DNA of 64,000 bases, taken from Flexibacter flexilis DSM 6793. GTDB lineage: Bacteria; Bacteroidota; Bacteroidia; Cytophagales; Flexibacteraceae. Position numbers and translations under genes: made by a program. Location: the NCBI RefSeq assembly GCF_900112255.1, contig NZ_FOLE01000002.1, positions 379,854 through 443,853 of the forward strand, written 5' to 3'. Under the pieces are notes generated by a model. The model searched no databases and was not told where the DNA came from. It saw only the letters and a list, made by a program, of their open reading frames with translations. Below are positions 26,465 through 34,000 of this stretch, piece by piece; positions within the stretch are counted from its first letter, which is position 1, and each line of letters opens with the position of its first letter.

Positions 26465-26510
26465 AATAAAAAGTCCGCTTACAACCAACATTGCAAGCGG
26501 ACTTTTTATT
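26465..26510. terminator. Bidirectional terminator
   Basis: A perfect 16-bp stem (26465-26480 with 26495-26510) with a 14-base loop and A/T runs at both ends, between two convergent genes. Confidence 0.9.
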
Positions 26511-26526
26511 ATTGATTATCAGCAAA

Positions 26527-27300
26527 TTAACATCCTTTAAATGCCGCTTTGCGTTTTTCTACGAAAGCCGAAGTTCCCTCTACAAAATCTTGCGTTGCGA
26601 AGCAATCTCCGAAAAGTTTGGCTTCTGTGGCGTAGCCGTCGCCTTCCGCAAACACTGCATTAATGCCTTTGATGGCATAACCCACCGCTACGGGAGCTTT
26701 GGTCGCGATTTTGGCCAAAATTTCGTGTGCTTTTGCCAACAATGTTGTTTGGTCGGCTACTACGTGGTTCACCAAACCCAAGCGATAGGCTTCTTCCGCG
26801 CCAATGAGGTCGGCAGTAAGTGTCAGTTCAAAGGCGCGACCTTTGCCCACCAACTGCGTAAGGCGTTGCGTTCCGCCATAGCCAGGGATAAGGCCTAAAT
26901 TTACTTCTGGTTGTCCGAATTTGGCATTAGGCGTAGCCAAACGAATATGGCAAGCCATCGCCAACTCGCAGCCTCCACCCAAAGCAAAGCCGTTTACAGC
27001 CGCAATAACGGGTTTCGGTGAATTTTCTATCGAAGCAAAAACCGCCTGACCTTGCGCGGCTAAAGTGGTCGCTTGCACGGCATCAAGTTTTGTAAATTCG
27101 GCAATATCCGCACCTGCTACAAATGCTTTTTCGCCTTCGCCCGTAATGATCGCACTGTGTACGGATTTGTCGGTATAAAGTTGCTCAATGGCTTGGCGAA
27201 TTTCACCCACTGTTTCAGCGTTCAACGCGTTCATTTTCGATGGGCGATTAATGGTAATAACCAAAACACCGTTTTGGTTTTCAAGTTTGAGGTTATTCAT
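26527..27300 (-). CDS. Enoyl-CoA hydratase/isomerase (crotonase family)
   Basis: A 257-aa crotonase-fold enzyme. Both catalytic glutamates of true hydratases are present: Glu112 in GGGCELAMACHIRLA and Glu132 in FGQPEVNLGLIPGYGGTQRL. The CoA-binding GADIAEF (63-69) is also intact. It most likely hydrates short-chain 2-enoyl-CoA in fatty acid or amino acid breakdown. It stands alone, between a terminator and the 5'-nucleotidase family gene upstream on the same strand; the thiolase at 49.5 kb is unlinked. Chain-length preference cannot be told. Confidence 0.94.
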   Translation of the reverse strand: MNNLKLENQNGVLVITINRPSKMNALNAETVGEIRQAIEQLYTDKSVHSAIITGEGEKAFVAGADIAEFTKLDAVQATTLAAQGQAVFASIENSPKPVIAAVNGFALGGGCELAMACHIRLATPNAKFGQPEVNLGLIPGYGGTQRLTQLVGKGRAFELTLTADLIGAEEAYRLGLVNHVVADQTTLLAKAHEILAKIATKAPVAVGYAIKGINAVFAEGDGYATEAKLFGDCFATQDFVEGTSAFVEKRKAAFKGC

Positions 27301-27364
27301 TTTTTAAATTTAATAAGAAAATTACTGGTATTTGATTGATAAACAATCTAATGCAAAAAGTTGT

Positions 27365-28840
27365 TTATTTTATTTTTCGCATATAATCGGCAATTACTTT
27401 CCGAATATCGGCGCGAATATCGTCAGTTTTTGGTGTATCTATGTTACGAATATTGGGGTTTTGGGGAATCAGAAAATCCATATTGGCTTCTTTTCCCGTA
27501 AACAAAAACTCGGTGGTGATGATGTTATAATATTTGGCTGGAATCAATTTTTTGCCGTTAATTTTCCAGCCTTTTTTGCTTTCGGAAATATTGGCATAAT
27601 GCAGATAACCACCTGTTCCTTTGTTTTTTAGGCCAGCATCTAAAAGTTTTTGCAAGTCCGCACCTTTGATTTGCATTTCCACCAAACCGCCACCAAACGG
27701 CACGATACGCATCAGGTCGTAGGCCGTAACCGTTCCCGTGAGGCGGTCGTCTATGCGTACCGAACCACCATTAACGATGGCCGCTTGCGCGTGTTTGCTG
27801 TGTGTGAGCATGGCCGCCGCAATAATGTCGGTTAGTTTGCCGTGTTTGTTGCGGACGGTAGCCTCCAAACCGTCGAGCGGCTCGCCTTTTACTTGCATAA
27901 GCACTTCCGCCGCGTCAAAACCTACGGCTTTGATTCCTTCGGTCGCGATTTGTTGCCAGCGACTCACTACGGCAGCCGTCGCCGAGTCGTCGGGCAACGA
28001 GGCATCTACTTTCTTTAACTCCGAAACAATGCTTACTTTTTGGGTGGCGGCATCAAAATTAATGCGGTGAATATACGCCGTTTTCGCGTTGGCATCAGCC
28101 TTACGGATAAGCGTTTCACCCACTTGTTGTGCTGTGTTATCGTGTTCGTGGCCGCCTATAATAAGTTTGAGGGCAGGCAATTCTTTGGCTAATTGTTTAT
28201 CAGCATCAATACTTTGGTGCGTAATGGCAATTACAAAATCTGTACTGTCTTTCAGACGATTATATTCCGTTTTGGCGGCGGTGAAGGGGTCGGTACACAG
28301 CACAAAATCTTTTTCGAGTGGAATGGTTACACCAATAATCCCGACGCGCAAGCCATTTATTTTACGAATCACACTTTTAGGAAATGCCGCTTGCCCTGTG
28401 CGCGAAAACGGGATTTGTCCTTGTGGGGTTTTGTGCCAAACGTTGGCGGCAAGCCACTCAAACCGCGACTCGTCGAGGCGTGCCAGCAAGTCGGCTTCTT
28501 TTACATCAAATTCATGATTGCCGAAAGCCGTATAATCCAAACCCACCGCATTGAGCGTTTCAATCATTTGTTTGCCGCTAATGCGTTTGCCCTGATACGA
28601 CAGCGCACTAAGCACCGACGGGTTCAGAAAATCGCCTGCATGAACCAACAACGTAGCGGGATTTTCTTTGACCAACTGTTTGCGCAACGTGGCCACTCGC
28701 GTCATGCCACCTTGCCCCGAAAGTGGCGTAAGTTCGTAAGTGTCATTGATTTGCAACAAAGTAAGCTGTTGTGCCATGCCGCTGCAAGCCACCAACGCCA
28801 AGGCCATTGTTGCCCATATTTTTTTTGAAAAATGAATCAT
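27365..28840 (-). CDS. Secreted bifunctional metallophosphatase/5'-nucleotidase family protein
   Basis: A 491-aa exported enzyme; ATG 28840 (MIHFSKKIWATM) starts a signal peptide ending near GMAQ. The earlier in-frame start adds a non-signal stretch. N-terminal metallophosphoesterase motifs: INDTYE, VHAGDFLNPS, AFGNHEFDV, IAITHQS and IGGHEHD. The first motif has Tyr where UshA has His (DxH to DxY), as I recall for one subfamily. The C-terminal 5'-nucleotidase domain keeps NGGSVR, the IVPFGGGLVEMQI segment and GYLHYANI. It probably cleaves nucleotides or related phosphoesters in the periplasm; the exact substrate is unknown. Confidence 0.92.
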   Translation of the reverse strand: MIHFSKKIWATMALALVACSGMAQQLTLLQINDTYELTPLSGQGGMTRVATLRKQLVKENPATLLVHAGDFLNPSVLSALSYQGKRISGKQMIETLNAVGLDYTAFGNHEFDVKEADLLARLDESRFEWLAANVWHKTPQGQIPFSRTGQAAFPKSVIRKINGLRVGIIGVTIPLEKDFVLCTDPFTAAKTEYNRLKDSTDFVIAITHQSIDADKQLAKELPALKLIIGGHEHDNTAQQVGETLIRKADANAKTAYIHRINFDAATQKVSIVSELKKVDASLPDDSATAAVVSRWQQIATEGIKAVGFDAAEVLMQVKGEPLDGLEATVRNKHGKLTDIIAAAMLTHSKHAQAAIVNGGSVRIDDRLTGTVTAYDLMRIVPFGGGLVEMQIKGADLQKLLDAGLKNKGTGGYLHYANISESKKGWKINGKKLIPAKYYNIITTEFLFTGKEANMDFLIPQNPNIRNIDTPKTDDIRADIRKVIADYMRKIK

Positions 28841-28879
28841 AAAATTAAGTGTAGGTAGAGATTTGTATAAAAGAAAAAA

Positions 28880-28920
28880 ACGAAGGTTGCCAACTTGCAA
28901 GACAGGTTAGCAACCTTCGT
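28880..28920. terminator. Terminator after the TrpF-like gene
   Basis: An 11-bp stem (28880-28890 with 28910-28920) just past the stop of the minus-strand TrpF-like gene, with an A run to its left that reads as T on the minus strand. Confidence 0.75.
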
Positions 28921-28932
28921 CGGTGAGTAAAA

Positions 28933-29559
28933 TTAGTCGGCGGCTTCCAACTGCTCCAGTACGTCGGCCAAATCTGATAAATCTTTGAACCCTGGGCGAA
29001 TCTCCTCGCCACCTCCACGTAAAGCAATGCCCGAAAGCGGCAGCGCATCAAGCAAACTACAAACATTTTGCGCATCAAAGCCATAGCCCAACACCAACGG
29101 ATAAGCCGTTGCCAACAAACGCAATTGTTCTTTTTCTTGGTCGTTCAGTGGGCTGTTATCTTCTTCATTTTCAAGGATAAAATAAGCCGCATTAGGTTGC
29201 TGTTGCGCCAAGAAAGCAGCCGTTGCAGGCTGCAAAATTTCTGTTCCTTTGATGGTCAAAAACACTTCCAAACCATGTTCGGAAGCATAAGCCGCCGTTT
29301 CGGGATTGGTAGTAGCGATGCCATGCAAAGCGTATTGTGAGAGCAGTGCGTTTACTTCGTCGGGAGTGGCCGCGCCAACTTGCCCAATGAGTTTTACGCC
29401 TGCCAGCCATTCGGCCATATTTTTATAAAGCGTCGGTTCTACGAATTGGGGCAGCGCAGCATTAACCACAAATCCCAAATATTCCACACCCATTCCCGCC
29501 GCATAACGCGCATCGGTCAGGTTGGTGAGGCTTCCGACAAAAACCATTGTCCTTAACAT
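28933..29559 (-). CDS. TrpF-like (phosphoribosylanthranilate isomerase family) protein lacking the catalytic motif
   Basis: A 208-aa protein with the outline of phosphoribosylanthranilate isomerase: LTNLTDARYAAGMGVEYLGFVV (about 11-32) aligns with the TrpF start, and the end (RPGFKDLSDLADVLEQLE) matches the PGIKD tail. The catalytic Cys of the K-x-C-G motif is absent (FVGSLT), and the second-half catalytic Asp region reads FILENEED rather than LLDT. I therefore doubt isomerase activity. It is not in a trp operon: it lies 13 bases downstream of a DnaQ-like exonuclease gene. It may bind a phosphosugar, or be a repurposed barrel. The family assignment is moderate. Confidence 0.7.
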   Translation of the reverse strand: MLRTMVFVGSLTNLTDARYAAGMGVEYLGFVVNAALPQFVEPTLYKNMAEWLAGVKLIGQVGAATPDEVNALLSQYALHGIATTNPETAAYASEHGLEVFLTIKGTEILQPATAAFLAQQQPNAAYFILENEEDNSPLNDQEKEQLRLLATAYPLVLGYGFDAQNVCSLLDALPLSGIALRGGGEEIRPGFKDLSDLADVLEQLEAAD

Positions 29560-29572
29560 AAAATCAAAAAAA

Positions 29573-30400
29573 TTATCGGTTCAACTGGCTCATTTTGAGC
29601 TTTAATTCGGTGAGTCGGCGTTTGGTTTCGAGCGGAAAATCGCCTTTCATCATCCAATCATAATACGAAGGTTCTTTTTGCAACACTTCCGCAACGGGAC
29701 GGTCTTTGTGTTTGCCGAAAGTGAAAACGGCTTCGCCTTTGGCATTGTAGGCCATGCGCCCCGCCAAATCGACGGTATTGGAAGTAGAAAGTTGGTGCAA
29801 AGCGTCCATATCGTTGGCGACTGGAGTCCACACGCGACCCGAAACACTATCTTTAATACTTTTGCCTTCGTAACGTTTAATCTGTTCATTAAGAACATGA
29901 TACGTGGCCAACGTGTCGATTTCGGCACTGTGTGCATTGCCACCCAACGACGTAATGTCATCGCCACAATAAAATTTGTAGGCAGCCGAAAGCGTGCGCG
30001 GCTCCATGAGATGAAATATTTTTTGGGCATCGGCGATTTTGCGATTGCTCACATCAAAATTGACATCAGCACGCAAAAACTCTTCTACGAGCAGAGGAAT
30101 ATCAAATTTGCAAATATTGAAACCCGCCAAATCCGCGCCTTCCAGAAACTGTTCAACGGTTTTGGCCAGTTGTTTGAAAGTCGGTTCGTTAGCTACGTCT
30201 TTGTCATAAATTCCGTGTATAGCACTGGATTCCAGAGGAATGGGAATAGTAGGGTTTACTTTCCACACTTTAGTAAGCAGTTCGCCATTGGGCATGGCCT
30301 TCACGATGGCAATTTCTACAATGCGGTCAGTAACAGGGTTTACGCCTGTGGTTTCGAGGTCGAAAAACGCAAGAGGCTTTTTGATTTTCAGATAGTGCAT
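29573..30400 (-). CDS. DnaQ-like 3'-5' exonuclease (DEDDh)
   Basis: A 275-aa nuclease. ExoI is FFDLETTG with Asp14 and Glu16, ExoII is GFNICKFD with Asp100, and ExoIII is AHSAEID with His157 and Asp162, giving a complete DEDDh set. A C-terminal extension (about 205-275, with FTFGKHKDRPVAEVL and YYDWMMKGDFP) resembles the small module found in other exonucleases of this group. It could be a proofreading-type or repair exonuclease. It heads a probable two-gene operon with the TrpF-like gene. A promoter is visible upstream. Confidence 0.93.
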   Translation of the reverse strand: MHYLKIKKPLAFFDLETTGVNPVTDRIVEIAIVKAMPNGELLTKVWKVNPTIPIPLESSAIHGIYDKDVANEPTFKQLAKTVEQFLEGADLAGFNICKFDIPLLVEEFLRADVNFDVSNRKIADAQKIFHLMEPRTLSAAYKFYCGDDITSLGGNAHSAEIDTLATYHVLNEQIKRYEGKSIKDSVSGRVWTPVANDMDALHQLSTSNTVDLAGRMAYNAKGEAVFTFGKHKDRPVAEVLQKEPSYYDWMMKGDFPLETKRRLTELKLKMSQLNR

Positions 30401-30426
30401 ACAACAATTAAGCTACAATGTTGGGG

Positions 30427-30460
30427 CAAATATACCCTAAAAAGTTGATTGCCCGCCAAA
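30427..30460 (-). promoter_or_regulatory. Predicted exonuclease operon promoter
   Basis: CAAATATA at 30427-30434 is TATATTTG on the minus strand. CAAA at 30457-30460 is a TTTG -33 element 22 bases away. It lies 27 bases upstream of the exonuclease ATG. Confidence 0.6.
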
Positions 30461-30632
30461 GAATCGAAAAGGGTTATTTCTAATCATATTTTCATAACAT
30501 AGTACTATTTTTAGGAGTCAATCTCTATGCAAAATACCAATCATCCTATTTAGTATTTGTGTTATTGTGCAAATTTTGCCGTTTAAATAATATTCGTCTT
30601 ATCGGCAAAGCCCAAAACTATATTTGTAAAAC

Positions 30633-30773
30633 TTTTCTGTGATGTGATCGTCACATAAGGTAAAGTTTTAGAGAGTAAAAGCAGAAGTTTTTCCGCTTTA
30701 AAGGTTTAGGTTTAAAAATGGATACACTAACGGCCTTCCGTAAGAGCAATCTTGGGAAGGCCGCAGTGTTTTT
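30633..30773 (+). ncRNA. Candidate small structured RNA
   Basis: A -7 box TATATTTG (30619-30626) predicts a start near 30633. The next 140 bases can form a 6-bp hairpin with a triloop (ATGTGA/TCACAT, about 30641-30656), a 9-pair hairpin with one mismatch (AAAGCAGAA/TTCCGCTTT, about 30679-30700), and a strong terminal hairpin with a T tract. No plus-strand gene precedes it. It matches no RNA family I recognise. The alternative is that it is a tamB leader ending in an attenuator, or that the 44-codon frame inside it is translated. Confidence 0.4.
30726..30773 (+). terminator. Strong intrinsic terminator in the intergenic region
   Basis: A 9-bp GC-rich stem (30731-30739 with 30755-30763) is extended by ACACT/AGTGT across a small asymmetric gap. 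It is followed by TTTTTATT. There is no annotated gene directly upstream on this strand. Confidence 0.75.
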
Positions 30774-30850
30774 ATTCGGTAATTACAAGCAGGCGTATTT
30801 AATAACTTATTATCAGCCCAAAAACAGAAAACACTCCTTACGGTACGGAT

Positions 30851-30893
30851 AAGATGCACTTTAGCAGTGCATCAGCACACATCTTGTTTTTTT
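30851..30893. repeat. Palindromic element with T tail
   Basis: GATGCACT (30853-30860) pairs with AGTGCATC (30866-30873) over a 5-base loop. An alternative longer pairing joins AAGATG (30851-30856) and CATCTT (30880-30885), followed by GTTTTTTT. It shares the GCACT...AGTGC core with the palindrome at 3453-3472. Confidence 0.5.
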
Positions 30894-31016
30894 ATAAACA
30901 AAATTTACAGCATAAGTCATATTTAATAATTACTTCATTTAAAAATCTAATTGGAATGATGCCACCTTATGTCATTTTTGCTTAGTTTTGAAAAATAAAC
31001 ACAGCACAAACGGTAT

Positions 31017-31024
31017 TATTTTTG
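31017..31024 (+). promoter_or_regulatory. Predicted -7 box for tamB-like gene
   Basis: TATTTTTG fits TAnnTTTG. A TTTG at 30987-30990 is 26 bases upstream, rather long. Transcription would start about 40 bases before the likely start codon. Confidence 0.4.
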
Positions 31025-31070
31025 CTGTAAAATACGTTTACTACAATATCGCATTTTTTGTAAATCCATT

Positions 31071-34000
31071 TTGAGACAAAACACACCACTATATAGCCGC
31101 ATCATCAGAGGGGTGTTTCGGGGTATCAAACGCCTCGTAACAGTGGTTACTATTGTGTTTCTTTCAATTACATTTGCGCTGCAAGTTCCTTATTTCCAGA
31201 CAATTATTGTACAAAAGCTCGCCAAAGAACTTTCCATAGCCTTAGGCTTCCCTGTTAGCATTGGGCGCGTGGATATACGTTGGTTTGACACGCTGGAGCT
31301 TGACAATATCGTCATCAAAGACCAGTTGCACAATCCCATGATTGAGGCCAAACGCATTGAAGCAGATTTTGAGCTTTCGGCTTTGGTGCAGCGTAACATT
31401 CGTCTTGACCACGTGCTTTTGCGTAATGGCAATGTCAATATTTGCACTGATACCATTACCCAAAAAATGAATATCAATGAGTTTATCAAATCCATTAACC
31501 GACTCATTGACGACACGTCCACGAAGCGTTCAGCTTCACCTCCTATTTTTGCCATTACGGATATAGAATTGGAAAATGTAAAACTGGCTATCAGCGATTT
31601 TACGGAAGATTCTATTACCGACCGTTTCGACTACTATCATATCCGTTTTGATTCTTTAAGTGCTAATGTACAAGGGTTTAGAGTTCGTTCGGATACACTG
31701 GATTTGCAAGTAAATGGCCTGACGGGTGTCGAAACAGGCTCTAACATTCGGATTCATTACCTGAATACTTTTTTTAGATACACCGAACAGACCATGCATT
31801 TATGGAATTTGGATGCGCGTCTGAACAATACTTTTGTATCTGATACGCTCGAATTTTTTTATGACGACACCGATTATTTCAAAGATTTTAATGAAAAAAT
31901 AGTCATGTATGCGCACATGGACAGTTCCATTATCAGTGCCGCAGATATTGCACTATTTGCCCCCGAACTCAAGCCATTCAACGAAACGGTAACGCTAAGT
32001 GGTTTTTTCAAAGGAAAAGTCAGTGATTTTAACGTCCGAAACTGTACGGCTTCATTCGGCAATAACAGTTATTTTCAGGGTGGTTTTAGTATGAAAGGCT
32101 TGCCCGATTTTGACGAAACTTTTATTGCGGCCAAAGTAAAAAATGCCCTGATAGACCCTTCTGATTTGAGGCAATACGTTGACAATGAAGATGCAATACA
32201 AACCATCAACAAATTTGGGACAATAGATTTTAAGGGAAGTTTCAACGGTTTCCCGTCCGACTTTGTGGCGGCAGGTGTTTTTAACTCTGATTTGGGTAAA
32301 ATAGAAACGGATTTGCGCCTGACGCTGGCCGACGATTCTCGCTTTTCTACTTATGAAGGAAATTTGCACACCGAAGGGCTGGACATTGGCGTACTGACCG
32401 ACAACCATGATTTGCTGGGGCTGATAGACATGAAAGGCCACATCAAAGGGCAAGGCTTTACGTTGGCTTCTGCCTCGGCAGACGTGGACGCGACCGTTAG
32501 ACGCATTGGGTTGAATAAATACGACTATCATAACATTGTTATTAACGCCACGCTGGGCAAGCGGCTTTTTAGTGGTCATTTGGAAATTGACGACCCGAAT
32601 TTGGTATTTAACACCAACAGTACCATAGACTTGCGCTCCGCCAACAATATTTTTGATGTACAAGCGCAAGTGCTAACGGCTAATTTGCAGGCCTTGCATT
32701 TGAGCCAAAAACCTGCCGAATTTAGTACGGTGGCCAACATTCATTTTACGGGTGTGGAAACCGATGCCATTGCGGGAAATGCCGTGTTTATGAACACGGA
32801 TGTGAGCTACGATAAACAAAATTTGTTTCTGGATTCGGTGAGTTTGTCCACCAAAGTAAATAACCGCTACCGCACTTTCCGTCTCGATTCGGATTGGTTT
32901 AAAGCGCAAGCCAAAGGCCATTTTAATTTTGAAGAGCTGCTCAACGATGTACCCGACTTAGTTAGCGAATACGCGCTTATTTTGCAAAACAAACAAAGCG
33001 AAATCGACCGATTTTATGCCCAACGCCGCAAGCATCAGCGCAAACATCGCCAGCATTATCCCGAATACGACATTGATTTTACGATGTTGTTGCGCAATAT
33101 CAATCCGATTATTTATTTGTTTGATAATCAGTATTATGTAGCGAAAAATACGCGTTTGGAAGGCAGCTTCAGCAACGGCAAAAATAGTACCGTGTTGCTC
33201 AGCTCGCACCCAGACACGCTTAAACTCCAAAATCATTGGTTTTATGGTTCGGACGTGGATTTTTCCGCTTCCAAAGTGGCCGACAGTACCGACATTGTGG
33301 CCTCTGCTTATGTGTATTCGCGTAAGCAACGTTTTGAAGGCTTGCCCGCCAGCCAAAATATGTTTGTAGATGCTACTTGGAGCGATAAGCATATTAATTT
33401 TTCTTCTCGCATAGACCAACAAAAAAGCACGAATTACGCGCGTTTGGCGGGTGATATTTATTTCCGAAAAGGCCAAACAGAAGCCAATATTCGCCCTTCG
33501 GTAATTCATTTGCTGGGCAAAAGTTGGGAAATAGCCGATAATAACGCCCTTGTGCTATTGGAAAACCAAAATATTTTGGTCAGAAATCTACAAATCAGTA
33601 ATGGCCAGCAACTCATTAAAACAGAAGGCATTGTAGCCAAAAATACAACTGATTCGCTGCAAATTTTGGTACAAAATTTTGAGCTACTCACCTTAGACAC
33701 GCTCTTGGATTTGGGGCTTACGGGTTTGGTAAATGCCAATGTGGGCGTGCGCAATATTTGGGCAGACCCGACGGCACGCGGACAGGTACAAGTCGGAGCT
33801 TTGTCGGTGGATGATTTTCTGATTGGTGATGTAAACGGCATGGCTCTTTGGGACGAAGTGCGCCAGAAATTGCGCATTAACTTGGACATCAACCGCCTAC
33901 AAGCCAACGTGCTAAAAGTAATCGGCCATTATGACCCGCGCGGTGGCGAAAACGAATTGGATATGAATATTTTGGTAAATGGCCTGAGTATCAAACTGAT

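Larger units (their letters stand above)
30401..31070. other. Largest gene-free stretch, 670 bp
   Basis: Between the exonuclease and tamB-like genes. It holds a leftward promoter for the exonuclease (30427-30460), a rightward -7 box (30619-30626) followed by a run of small hairpins and a strong terminator (to about 30773), a palindromic element (30853-30873), and a -7 box for tamB (31017-31024). A 44-codon open frame (30718-30852) overlaps the terminator. Confidence 0.6.

Noticed and set aside
30641-30656. TGTGA...TCACA considered as a CRP-type operator
   Set aside because: The half-site spacing does not fit a CRP site (8 or 3 bases rather than 6), and the motif is better explained as a small hairpin in the candidate RNA.
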